DNA of 64,000 nt from Gabonibacter massiliensis (GTDB lineage: Bacteria; Bacteroidota; Bacteroidia; Bacteroidales; Marinifilaceae). Positions within the stretch are counted from its first letter, which is position 1. Each line of letters starts with the position of its first letter. Positions 44,766 through 52,440 of the stretch are shown one piece after another. The stretch spans positions 248,001 through 312,000 of the forward strand of contig LN913013.1 in NCBI GenBank assembly GCA_001487125.1, given 5' to 3'. The position numbers and the translations under genes were made by a program. The notes under the pieces are model-generated. The model did no database searches and had not been told where the DNA came from. It worked only from the letters and a program-made list of their open reading frames with translations.

Positions 44766-44978
44766 TTACTTTTTAAGAACAGAGATAAGTAGCGTCATCG
44801 TTCCGCGTAACTCATTCACCGTTCTCGGAATGACTTTTTTACATACATCTTCGAACGATTCAATGTGGTGGAATACCAATGAACTGATTACAACATCAAT
44901 GCTATCGTGGGAAAAATCTACACCTGAAGCATACGTAGCTCTATAACTATTTTCGAGAGGAAAAAGAATGAAGTCATA
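44766..44978 (-). pseudogene. Remnant of a class I SAM-dependent methyltransferase
   Basis: On the minus strand one frame is open from about 45011 to a TAA at 44766 with no start codon. It reads ALYDFILFPLENSYRATYAS then GVDFSHDSIDVVISSLVFHH and IESFEDVCKK. The DVVISSLVFHHI segment is the post-motif II/III pattern of class I methyltransferases, and YDFILFPLE resembles the family's N-terminal helix, but the SAM-binding GxGxG part that should lie between is missing. So it looks like an internally deleted gene fragment downstream of marC. Confidence 0.5.
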
Positions 44979-45020
44979 TAAGGCATATTTCTTTTTTAAA
45001 AGAAATATGCCTTATTTTTA
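44978..45020 (+). terminator. Strong hairpin terminator downstream of marC
   Basis: 18-bp perfect stem (44978-44995 with 44998-45015) with a 2-base gap at the tip, followed by a T-rich tail. A bidirectional role is possible. Confidence 0.8.
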
Positions 45021-45353
45021 TATCAAAATAGATACATGCTGATTGTTATTATTCCAAAATAATATAAATATTGGCTTAATTATTTGCAATCAAATTATTG
45101 ATTACGTATTTTTACATTCATTGATGTGATAAGTTTATCTTGTTTGTTATTTATTCTATATTTGGAAATTTAGTTTTTATGATATTGATAATAAATTTGT
45201 TATGTTGTTTTGAGATAAATTGTTTTCTGTTTCGACTGATGTGTCTTTCCTATCGAGGCGTAAGGAATATAGGTCCGAGTGGATCGGGATTGCTTTTCTC
45301 GAAAAGAAAAAGTTATGAATAGAAGTAAATGTATAATTAAAAATAAAGGTGTT
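45021..45353 (+). other. 333-base AT-rich gap upstream of the unrecognised 300-residue gene
   Basis: No coding sequence that I can support. It contains an exact -7 element TATATTTG at 45157-45164, which would give a 5' leader of about 180 bases to the next gene. The short reading frames here are T-rich and lack any domain. Confidence 0.5.
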
Positions 45354-46256
45354 ATGAGCAAGCAAATCGTTATGGTGTTGGTGAATAAAAATTGGGAAAT
45401 AGAACCGGTATTGAGTGCATTGACAAACCCTAAGTTACGTCCTATTACTCTTCCTTTTCCGGAGTATATCGATACCCCCAAGGATGGCGATAATAAGATG
45501 GATACGCCTCGGGCTATTTTTCGTTTATCACCCGATAAGCGGAATTGCACTGAAATTTCCATTTGGTGTATCGAGGATCTGATGTCTCCGGAAGTAAATA
45601 GTTCCAGTTCCGAGGAAAAATATCGGATTTTACCGTCCGTTATTGCCAAATGCAATCCCCAACTGGTTATTAGCGTGAGTACAGCCAATTATCCGGTAGA
45701 GGAAGGATCGAGGTTTTCGGCAAACGGATCGGTATATTTGGGAACAAACTTTTTTATTCATAACGGTCATCCGGATAATCCCGAAAGTAACTTGCAGACC
45801 CCTTACGATGGACAATTACTTACCGGGCACATAAGCTCCGCTTTACTCGATACCATTAATCGGGAATGCGGACCTGCTGCCGTAAAAAAGTTCATCATGC
45901 CTTCCAATGCTCCGGCAACCTGGGGATTTACCTGTGAAATATTACCCGGCTTCTCTGCTGTAAGTTCTATTAATATTACGGATTACCGGGAATACGATAA
46001 TCAAGATAAGATGGCTAAGCAACATTTCGAGTCGATCGCTCCATTGGGTTATGAGTTGAAGTCTATCGAGACTACCCATGGTATAGTCAGGGTTTCTACG
46101 GAGTGTCCGGTCATTTTTCTTTCACCGATAACCGATCGCTTGGGACATTTCGATGAAGATGTGAGCGATATCCAGAACTATGCGGTTGCTTTTAATGGCG
46201 GTTTGGCTTTGGGTGAAATTTTTTGCGTATTGAATCGTTTCAATGGATTGTTGTGA
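45354..46256 (+). CDS. Unrecognised cytoplasmic protein, possibly phosphorylase-fold
   Basis: 300 residues from MSKQIVMVLVNKNWEIEPVL (ATG 45354; the frame extends to 45279 without support). No signal peptide or membrane segment. Segments such as NPQLVISVSTANYP, GSVYLGTNFFIHNGHP, SSINITDYREYDNQDK and IQNYAVAFNGGLALGE are vaguely like the nucleoside phosphorylase superfamily in layout (central strand, NGSVYLGT, terminal helix), but I cannot match the catalytic residues. Treat the function as unknown. Confidence 0.75.
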   Translation: MSKQIVMVLVNKNWEIEPVLSALTNPKLRPITLPFPEYIDTPKDGDNKMDTPRAIFRLSPDKRNCTEISIWCIEDLMSPEVNSSSSEEKYRILPSVIAKCNPQLVISVSTANYPVEEGSRFSANGSVYLGTNFFIHNGHPDNPESNLQTPYDGQLLTGHISSALLDTINRECGPAAVKKFIMPSNAPATWGFTCEILPGFSAVSSINITDYREYDNQDKMAKQHFESIAPLGYELKSIETTHGIVRVSTECPVIFLSPITDRLGHFDEDVSDIQNYAVAFNGGLALGEIFCVLNRFNGLL

Positions 46257-46761
46257 TATGTTGATAGAAGCGGAAACTCAATAGTCTCGGTAGAGAGGGT
46301 CTAATCTCGTTTTTGTATAAGGCCGCAAAGCATACGAACCCAAGTATGGGTTTATACCTCAGGCTGCTCGCTCGGGTTATTCGGCTACATGTTTATAGTG
46401 TCGTTGGTAGCCGGGATCTTACGGCTTTTGCCGCCACTATGTCATTCGGCCTTCCATGCCCGTTAAAGCACGATTTCGAGGTATAATCCATAATCAGGGT
46501 AATATTTAGCCCTGATTTTTTGTTTGTGATATATTTTTAGTCAAATAAAATATTTCTTACCTTTACGACATGGTAAAAATTTTACATAAATCGGATTTGG
46601 TGTCGTAAACAATCTGCACTTACCGTACAGATTGTCCTTTCGTTGCTCTCGGATAACCTTTTCGAGGGTCATTTCCATTATATATAATTTCAGTTTTTAA
46701 TTTGCATACAATGATGAAAGCATGGTTATGTTTTTGCTTGTATGCTACATACATACAGATA
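46257..46761 (+). other. Folded, unexplained intergenic segment ending in a terminator (candidate ncRNA)
   Basis: 505 bases without a supportable gene. Between 46319 and 46485 there are several pairings: AAGGCCG/CGGCCTT (46319-46325, 46447-46453), TATACCTC/GAGGTATA (46353-46360, 46478-46485), CGGCTAC/GTAGCCG (46382-46388, 46407-46413), ATAGTG/CACTAT (46395-46400, 46435-46440), CGGC/GCCG (46422-46425, 46430-46433) and AACCC/GGGTT (46337-46341, 46348-46352). The first two cross, so a pseudoknot or alternative folds are needed. The GC content is visibly higher than the flanks. It is closed by the terminator at 46492-46521. Confidence 0.45.
46492..46521 (+). terminator. Intrinsic terminator after the folded segment
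   Basis: 8-bp stem AATCAGGG/CCCTGATT (46492-46499 with 46510-46517) and T6 tract. It lies about 240 bases after the stop of the preceding gene, so it ends either a long 3' UTR or a separate RNA. Confidence 0.85.
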
Positions 46762-47613
46762 ATGAGTAATGAAAATAAAACAATTGGAAACAACTCCGGC
46801 GACCTCATGTCCGGCCGGCCGAACGCACTTGATTCCTCCTCGTTTAATCAGTCTATTTACGAATTCGACTATAATTTGGTATGTGATTATTTTTCAAATA
46901 CAGAACGTCAAGGACCCGGAAGTCCTGAAATAACTCTTAAAGCATTGAGTTTTATAGATAACCTTACCTATAAATCCCTTATTGCGGACGTCGGTTGCGG
47001 AACGGGCGGGCAGACAATGACACTTGCCGGGTCAGTTCAGGGGCAAATTACCGGGGTGGATTTGTGTCCCGATTTCATCCGTATCTTCAATCGCAATGCC
47101 GGGAGATTGGGGTTGCAAAATCGAGTGGGAGGGATGGTCGGTTCCATGGATAATCTTCCTTTCGGAAAGGAAGAATTGGACCTGATCTGGTCGGAAGGAG
47201 CGATTTATCATATCGGCTTTGAGCGTGGATTGAACGAATGGCGAAAGTTTCTTAAACCAGGAGGATATGTTGCCGTTTCGGAAGTATCATGGTTCACCGA
47301 GAAACGTCCGGCGGAAATCAGTGATTTTTGGATGGAGGCTTATCCGGAGATAGATACGATTCCCCGTAAAATAGCCCAGATTCAGAAAGCCGGTTATATT
47401 CCTGTTGCCAGCTTTGTCCTGCCGGAAAATTGCTGGACGGAACATTATTACATTCCGCAGATTTCTGTTCGGGAATTATTCTTAAAAAAATATGCCGGCA
47501 ATAAGGCCGCAGAAGGATTTGTTGCTTTTGAACGTTATGAGGAGGGGCTGTACTACCGGTATAAGGAGTTTTACGGTTATGTATTTTACATTGCAAAAAA
47601 GATCGGATTATGA
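46762..47613 (+). CDS. Class I SAM-dependent methyltransferase
   Basis: 283 residues from [18 protein letters not shown] (ATG 46762); the longer frame to 46702 adds a hydrophobic, unconserved lead. SAM motif [16 protein letters not shown], acidic loop GVDLCPDF, and a conserved body: [53 protein letters not shown]. This is a Bacteroidetes methyltransferase group of unknown substrate with known crystal structures. It overlaps the ATG of the rsgA remnant by 4 bases. Confidence 0.92.
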   Translation: MSNENKTIGNNSGDLMSGRPNALDSSSFNQSIYEFDYNLVCDYFSNTERQGPGSPEITLKALSFIDNLTYKSLIADVGCGTGGQTMTLAGSVQGQITGVDLCPDFIRIFNRNAGRLGLQNRVGGMVGSMDNLPFGKEELDLIWSEGAIYHIGFERGLNEWRKFLKPGGYVAVSEVSWFTEKRPAEISDFWMEAYPEIDTIPRKIAQIQKAGYIPVASFVLPENCWTEHYYIPQISVRELFLKKYAGNKAAEGFVAFERYEEGLYYRYKEFYGYVFYIAKKIGL

Positions 47614-47868
47614 CTGATTTAAATACGTGTGGTTGGAACGATAAGTTAAACCGGCTGAAACAAGAATCCACGCGTAGGGCTCTTACTCCTGCTCGTGTGA
47701 CCGTCGTGCACCGCACGTGTTACGAGATTATTTCCGAAAATGGGCTGTTTCGATGCGAACTGACGGGAAGCATGGCGCTTCTCTGTTTCGGAGCATGAAA
47801 AGCGTAAAAAGGATAAATCCTTTTTAAAACTCGTGGATGAAGTGAAGAAACGGAAAGGGAATTTCTGA
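47610..47868 (+). pseudogene. rsgA: rsgA remnant with large internal deletion
   Basis: The first ~55 codons read as the OB-fold start of RsgA (RALTPARVTVVHRTCYEIIS, ENGLFRCELTG), then the frame breaks. A second frame from about 47783 reads RFSVSEHEKRKKDKSFLKLV, DEVKKRKGNF and a stop at 47866-47868, which is the C-terminal tail of the same family. The GTPase domain (about 200 residues) and the zinc cysteines between are missing and the two ends are in different frames. The gene cannot make a GTPase. A complete rsgA presumably exists elsewhere. Confidence 0.8.
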
Positions 47869-47878
47869 TTTCGATTTT

Positions 47879-47913
47879 ATGGCGGAGGTATTCTTCTCGA
47901 ATACCTCCGCCAT
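47879..47913 (+). terminator. 15-bp perfect hairpin after the rsgA remnant
   Basis: ATGGCGGAGGTATTC (47879-47893) with its exact complement (47899-47913), 5-base loop; a short T-rich segment follows. Confidence 0.7.
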
Positions 47914-48004
47914 TGTATTTGCGTGAACGATCAAATGATTATCTATTGTACGGAAAAAACACGATGACAAGTAAACGGATGATTTCGCAAGCGTATCTTA
48001 TTAT

Positions 48005-48050
48005 AAAAAAACTCTAAGTCGTTACTTTAACTAACTCAGAGTTTTTTTTT
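48005..48050. terminator. Bidirectional terminator downstream of tRNA-Asp
   Basis: Stem AAAAAACTCT/AGAGTTTTTT (48005-48014 with 48038-48047), extendable inward with one mismatch, with A/T tracts on both sides. It starts right at the 3' end of the tRNA. Confidence 0.8.
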
Positions 48051-48051
48051 G

Positions 48052-48125
48052 CGGTGCGGACGGGACTCGAACCCGCGACCCCATGCGTGACAGGCATGTA
48101 TTCTAACCAGCTGAACTACCACACC
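48052..48125 (-). tRNA. tRNA-Asp (GTC)
   Basis: 74 bases on the minus strand. Acceptor GGTGTGG (48119-48125) pairs with CCGCACC (48053-48059, one G-U); discriminator G at 48052; CCA not encoded. Anticodon loop CTGTCAC gives anticodon GTC. T-loop GGTTCGAGTCC is canonical. A consensus promoter lies 34 bases upstream (48159-48190). Confidence 0.97.
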
Positions 48126-48158
48126 AAAATTTTAAAGAGCAATTTTGTATTGCGGGTG

Positions 48159-48190
48159 CAAATATAATGCTTGTTTTTGATTCTACCAAA
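48159..48190 (-). promoter_or_regulatory. Consensus promoter of tRNA-Asp
   Basis: On the minus strand: TTTG (48187-48190), 20-base spacer, TATATTTG (48159-48166), a perfect match to the Bacteroidetes primary-sigma consensus. Confidence 0.85.
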
Positions 48191-48263
48191 GTGGAGTCTC
48201 TTTTTTCTTGTTTGTATAGAAAAACTCACGAACGGTATGACTTGATAATAATTATTCCGCTAA

Positions 48264-48536
48264 TTATTTTTGCCAGCGCTTAAGAGTAGGAAAGTATTTT
48301 TTCATCTCCTGAATAGCTTCTTCCCGGGTATAATTTAGTCCGCTTCCGGCATTGAATTCATCCACGTAGTCTGCACACTCTTCGATCATTTGTTCCATCG
48401 TGACATTTTTGGTAAAACGACCTTCTTGAAAACAGTAGCAGCAATATTCTCTGTTTTTACTCTCGTCCTGATTGGTTCCGTAATCACTATCCGCGTTCAT
48501 GGGCATCCCGCAGCTTTGGCAAATTTGCATTGTCAT
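48264..48536 (-). CDS. Small zinc-ribbon protein
   Basis: 90 residues. MTMQICQSCGMPM...YCCYCFQEGRF supplies two CxxC pairs, a zinc ribbon of the type called putative zinc ribbon domain (found alone or fused to AraC or methyltransferase parts). The C-terminal half, TMEQMIEECADYVDEFNAGSG...EEAIQEMKKYFPTLKRW, is helical and conserved in such proteins. Function unknown. Confidence 0.9.
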   Translation of the reverse strand: MTMQICQSCGMPMNADSDYGTNQDESKNREYCCYCFQEGRFTKNVTMEQMIEECADYVDEFNAGSGLNYTREEAIQEMKKYFPTLKRWQK

Positions 48537-48615
48537 TGTTCCTTCATTTTTAATCGATTCTCTCTACAAATATAGAATTATTTTTAAAATAGGGGGATGC
48601 TGTTTTGTGAAAGTT

Positions 48616-48623
48616 TATATTTG
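48616..48623 (+). promoter_or_regulatory. -7 element of the alpha/beta hydrolase gene
   Basis: TATATTTG, exact match. It lies inside the longer reading frame starting at 48597, which argues that translation starts at 48645 instead. Confidence 0.5.
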
Positions 48624-48644
48624 TTGGGAATAATACAGAAACTG

Positions 48645-49424
48645 ATGGTTAGGAAATACGGTCGAGAGCCTTATCGGGTAGTCGTTGTCCACGGGGGACC
48701 TGGAGCATTGGGAGATGTCGCCGCGATAGCCCGTAATTTATCGTCGAGTGTGGGAGTGCTTGAACCTATTCAATCTAAATATACCGTTGACGGGTTAATA
48801 AAAGAATTAAAAGAACAGGTCGAGACCTATACCAACGAACCTCTTTCTTTTGTGGGGCATTCATGGGGAGCATGGCTCGCTTTGTTATATGCCGTTCGCT
48901 ATCCGGGAAAGGTTAAACAATTGATACTGGTCGGGTGTGCCCCTTTCGAGGAGGAGTATGTCTCATTGATATCCGAACGACGGAAAAAAAAACTTTCAGA
49001 AGAGGAGGGTACGTATTGGGATTTGCTTGTCGGTAAGTTGGAACGAGGATACAACCGGGACGACGTTCTGATGGAGTTGGAGAGATTAGTTGTAAAAAGC
49101 GATCATTACCGGTTCCGGGAAACTGAAGAGGACAAACGTGATATTCTGCCGGTCGATGGTAAGATGTATTCTTCCGTTTGGCGGGAAGCGGAGAAAATAC
49201 GAAAAGACGGAAGGTGGAAGAATTTATTGTCTCGTGTTCGATGTCCGGTATATGTGATTCATGGGGAGATGGATCCGCATCCGTTGGAAGGCGTAATCGA
49301 ACCTTTGTTCCGGGCAAATATAAAATTTCGGAAAATCGTATTACCTCGATGCGGTCATTCGCCTTTTAAGGAAGAAGAGGTATGCGAATCTTTTTATGAC
49401 TTATTGAAGTCTATTGTGTTATAA
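48645..49424 (+). CDS. Alpha/beta hydrolase
   Basis: 259 residues from MVRKYGREPYRVVVVHGGPG; a start at 48597 is possible but would lie upstream of the -7 element at 48616. Oxyanion loop HGGPG, nucleophile elbow FVGHSWGAWLAL (Ser), acid in VIHGEMDPHP and catalytic His in PRCGHSPF complete the triad. HGGPG is the proline iminopeptidase-like motif, but the substrate is unknown. Cytoplasmic; single gene. Confidence 0.9.
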   Translation: MVRKYGREPYRVVVVHGGPGALGDVAAIARNLSSSVGVLEPIQSKYTVDGLIKELKEQVETYTNEPLSFVGHSWGAWLALLYAVRYPGKVKQLILVGCAPFEEEYVSLISERRKKKLSEEEGTYWDLLVGKLERGYNRDDVLMELERLVVKSDHYRFRETEEDKRDILPVDGKMYSSVWREAEKIRKDGRWKNLLSRVRCPVYVIHGEMDPHPLEGVIEPLFRANIKFRKIVLPRCGHSPFKEEEVCESFYDLLKSIVL

Positions 49425-49767
49425 TACTGAATATTACGTTGCGATGTCAACTAAAAAGGCAAATGCAAAGAGTAGACGTTTTAAAGGTGTATCGTTGCGG
49501 AATGAAAACATGGTTTGGGGGTGAACTTTTTATTAAATAGTTCTTTAGCTGGCATACGTATGGAAGTTTTTCTTACTTTTGCCTATCGAATAATGACAAA
49601 GTTCAATCTATGAAATGGCAACTGTGCAGATAGCTATGCCCGGAATGTAAAGTATCTGATCTTTAACGTGTTTCTTTCCTTCGAAAGAGACTTATTTCAT
49701 TATATATCTTATAAACGGTTGTGATGTATCGAATCGATGCATCGGGCTATGCTATTAAAATTGAACG
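49425..49767 (+). other. 343-base gap with promoter and long leader of the MATE gene
   Basis: No gene found. CATACGTATG (49553-49562) is a 10-bp palindrome just upstream of an exact -7 element TACTTTTG (49574-49581). Transcription from there would give a leader of about 180 bases before the MATE ATG; I could not recognise a riboswitch class in it. Confidence 0.5.
49574..49581 (+). promoter_or_regulatory. -7 element of the MATE gene
   Basis: TACTTTTG, exact match to TAnnTTTG; the palindrome CATACGTATG at 49553-49562 occupies the -33 region. Confidence 0.5.
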
Positions 49768-51075
49768 ATGAATTATACTTATAAACAAATCTGGCTCATC
49801 AACTATCCGGTGATGGTGAGCCTGCTCATGGAGCAACTTATTAATTTGACGGATTCTCTTTTTTTAGGACATGTAGGAAAGGTAGAATTGGGAGCTTCTG
49901 CTTTAGCAGGCATGTATTATACATCGATTTATATGCTCGGGTTCGGCTTTAGTCTTGGCTTGCAGGTTATGATCGCCAGGCAGCACGGGGAAGGGGCTTA
50001 CGATAAGATCGGTAAAACTTTTTATCAGGGCATATCGTTTTTATTCCTGCTTGCCGTTTTTATTTGGGGCCTTTCCGTTTTTTATGCTCCCGTGATATTG
50101 CGGAGGTTGATAATTTCCGATAATGTCTACACGGCAGTCATACAGTACGTGAATTGGCGAAATTACAGTTTTTTATTTGCTTTTCCTTTATTGGGGATTC
50201 GATCCTTTTTTATGGGAATTATCCGTACGGAAATTCTTACGGGAAATTCGATCCTTATGATTTTTTGTAACGTGATATTCAATTATATGTTCATATTCGG
50301 TAAAATGGGTTTTCCGGCATATGGAATTGCCGGGGCCGCGATGGCTTCTTCTCTATCGGAGGGGGTGGCCTTGTTGAGTTTGGGCATATACATGTATCTG
50401 TGTGCGGATAGGAAAAAATACGGATTGAAGTTTGGTTTTGAACCCGGCTTAATGAACCGGTTGGTTAAACTTTCGGTTTGGACTATGGTCCGTTCCTTTT
50501 TTTGTGTAGCTCCCTGGTTTTTATTTTTTATTGCTATCGAACATCTGGGAGAGACCGATTTGGCGGCAGCTAATATCGTAAGGAGCGTCTCCATGTTGTT
50601 TTTCGTGATCGTGAACTCATTCGCTACTACAAATATTTCATTGGTAAGTAGTTTATGCGGGGCGAAAGAAAAAGAGAAGATCGCTATTGTTTGCAAAAGG
50701 GTTATGTTATTGGCTTACGTGATGGGATTGCCTTTGATTTTGATGACCTTTGCTTTTTCTGAAAAGCTCTTGCAACTTTTCACGGAGGAAATCATGGTTG
50801 TCCGGGTTGCTTTTTATCCTTTGCTTGTGATGTTGTCGACCTATCTTCTTTCAGTACCGGCATATGTCTATTGTAATGCCGTGATCGGCCTGGGAAAGAC
50901 AAGATTGGCATTTGTTTTTCAACTGGTGACTATTGCCGTTTATTTTATCTATTTGTTTTTATTGGCGGGCAGTAAATCTTTCCCTTTAGCCGTTTATTGG
51001 ACTGCGGAACAGTTATATGTTGTTTGTTTGTTCCTTTTTTCGTTTTCATATATAAGAAAGGGGAAATGGGGATAA
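49768..51075 (+). CDS. MATE family efflux transporter
   Basis: 435 residues, twelve predicted membrane segments. Family pattern: IWLINYPVMVSLLMEQLINLTDSLFLGHVGKVELGASALAGM at the N-terminus, GLQVMIARQHGEGAYD, and PAYGIAGAAMASSLSEGVALL. Uses Na+ or H+ to export drugs or metabolites; the natural substrate is unknown. Convergent with ung. Confidence 0.93.
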   Translation: MNYTYKQIWLINYPVMVSLLMEQLINLTDSLFLGHVGKVELGASALAGMYYTSIYMLGFGFSLGLQVMIARQHGEGAYDKIGKTFYQGISFLFLLAVFIWGLSVFYAPVILRRLIISDNVYTAVIQYVNWRNYSFLFAFPLLGIRSFFMGIIRTEILTGNSILMIFCNVIFNYMFIFGKMGFPAYGIAGAAMASSLSEGVALLSLGIYMYLCADRKKYGLKFGFEPGLMNRLVKLSVWTMVRSFFCVAPWFLFFIAIEHLGETDLAAANIVRSVSMLFFVIVNSFATTNISLVSSLCGAKEKEKIAIVCKRVMLLAYVMGLPLILMTFAFSEKLLQLFTEEIMVVRVAFYPLLVMLSTYLLSVPAYVYCNAVIGLGKTRLAFVFQLVTIAVYFIYLFLLAGSKSFPLAVYWTAEQLYVVCLFLFSFSYIRKGKWG

Positions 51076-51102
51076 GGAATGGATTATCGGTCTCCGGGCG
51101 GG

Positions 51103-51765
51103 TTACCATTCGATCTCCGGTAAATGGTGACTTTTGAAGTAACGGTTGGCCTTACTGAAATGTTTGCACCCGAAAAAGCCCCTGTCTGCGGATAGTGGCG
51201 AGGGATGCGGGGCCGTGAGTACACAATGCCGGTTCCTGTCGATAAAGGCTCCTTTTTTTTGAGCATAGGCCCCCCATAGCATAAAAACGACATGTTCCTT
51301 TTCGTCGTTGATATGCCTGATTACGGCATCGGTAAATTCTTCCCATCCTCTTCCCTGATGTGAACCTGCCTGATGGGCCCTGACCGTGAGTATGGCATTG
51401 ATCAGTAATACTCCTTGTTCGGTCCATCTTTCCAATCTTCCGGAGGTAGGCATCGGTTTACCCAGATCGTTTTCAATCTCTTTGAAAATATTAATCAGAG
51501 AGGGAGGGTAGGGGACACCATCGAGGACAGAGAAACATAATCCGTAGTACTGTCCCGGTTCATGGTAAGGATCTTGACCGATGATGACGACCTTCACTTT
51601 GTCGAACGGACAGGTATTGAAGGCGTGGAAAATATATTTTCCCGGCGGGAAGATCGTGTATTTGGCATACTCCTCTTTTACGAAGCGGGTTAACTTCTCG
51701 AAATAGGGCTTCTCGAATTCTGTCTGTAGGCGTTGACGCCAGCTCTCTTCTATCTTTACGTTCAT
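51103..51765 (-). CDS. ung: Uracil-DNA glycosylase
   Basis: 220 residues. Water-activating loop VVIIGQDPYHEPGQYYGLCFSV (catalytic Asp), uracil-binding LLINAILTVRAHQAGSH, and the leucine/minor-groove loop HPSPLSADRGFFGCKHFSKAN with the catalytic His. Removes uracil from DNA at the start of base-excision repair. A 20-bp palindrome sits 21 bases before its start codon. Confidence 0.97.
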   Translation of the reverse strand: MNVKIEESWRQRLQTEFEKPYFEKLTRFVKEEYAKYTIFPPGKYIFHAFNTCPFDKVKVVIIGQDPYHEPGQYYGLCFSVLDGVPYPPSLINIFKEIENDLGKPMPTSGRLERWTEQGVLLINAILTVRAHQAGSHQGRGWEEFTDAVIRHINDEKEHVVFMLWGAYAQKKGAFIDRNRHCVLTAPHPSPLSADRGFFGCKHFSKANRYFKSHHLPEIEW

Positions 51766-51786
51766 AACGGATCGTTTGTCATGTTC

Positions 51787-51806
51787 TCTCCTGAAGCTTC
51801 AGGAGA
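51787..51806. promoter_or_regulatory. 20-bp perfect palindrome upstream of ung
   Basis: TCTCCTGAAGCTTCAGGAGA. In DNA it could be an operator; in the ung transcript it would form an 8-bp hairpin with an AGCT loop 21 bases before the start codon. Confidence 0.55.
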
Positions 51807-52039
51807 ATTAACTGTTAGCAAAGATAAATAACAAATCATAATAAAGAAAAGATTATGGCAAAGAACAGATGCTAGATTTGTTTTCAATAGAATTGGAGCC
51901 GATTTTCTGAAAACAGAGTGAAAAAGTTATGATTATCCTTTTTTTTTGTTTACTTTGTAAAAGTGCGGTTAGGTAAATGAAAGGTCGCTTGGACAGGTTC
52001 AAGTTATTGTTTTATAAAGTCAGTTGGTTGTAATTTTTA

Positions 52040-52312
52040 ATGGAGACAGTTATGGATACCTATAAAGAAAAAATGGCACATCTGATTTCATTGATCGTAC
52101 GGATCAAACGTTTTTCGTTTGAGGAATTGGAAATAATGCTTGAGATCAGTCAGGTACAGAAAATATTGAACATGCCGGAAGTAAAAAATCGGGATTGGGA
52201 AAATGAATCTTTCGAGAATCGGGAAGTATTTATAACTTTTTTGGATACCTATATCGATATTTACCAAAGGGCCCTTGAAACTCTAAAAAAGAAAAGCGGC
52301 ATGGATATTTGA
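52040..52312 (+). CDS. Small helical protein, unknown function
   Basis: 90 residues (86 from the second ATG, MDTYKEKMAHLISLIVRIKR). Fully helical, charged, no membrane segment: KRFSFEELEIMLEISQVQKIL, then FITFLDTYIDIYQRALETLKKK. No family recognised. The region 51807-52039 upstream is AT-rich and non-coding. Confidence 0.6.
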   Translation: METVMDTYKEKMAHLISLIVRIKRFSFEELEIMLEISQVQKILNMPEVKNRDWENESFENREVFITFLDTYIDIYQRALETLKKKSGMDI

Positions 52313-52440
52313 GCTTTGTATGCTCTTTCGTTTAAATGCTCTCGGTGGGTTGGGTTTGTAATAGAGTGTTACTACTGAAGCGACAGAAGAATTTGCTGTA
52401 TTGAAATTATGCAGGGAAGTAGGGGGGAACCCCTACTTCT

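Noticed and set aside
44761-44946. 61-codon frame after marC with a TTG start
   Set aside because: Its opposite strand explains the region better as a methyltransferase remnant.
45140-45322. 60-codon frame upstream of the 300-residue gene
   Set aside because: AT-rich, no domain, overlaps a -7 element.
46319-46485. Open frame of about 60 codons considered as a gene
   Set aside because: No start codon near its 5' end, a second frame is also partly open, and the stem pairings explain the sequence better.
48052-48125. tRNA-Asp as an attachment site of an integrated element
   Set aside because: No repeat of the tRNA 3' end and no integrase gene in the window, although nearby gene remnants make the locus worth comparing between strains.
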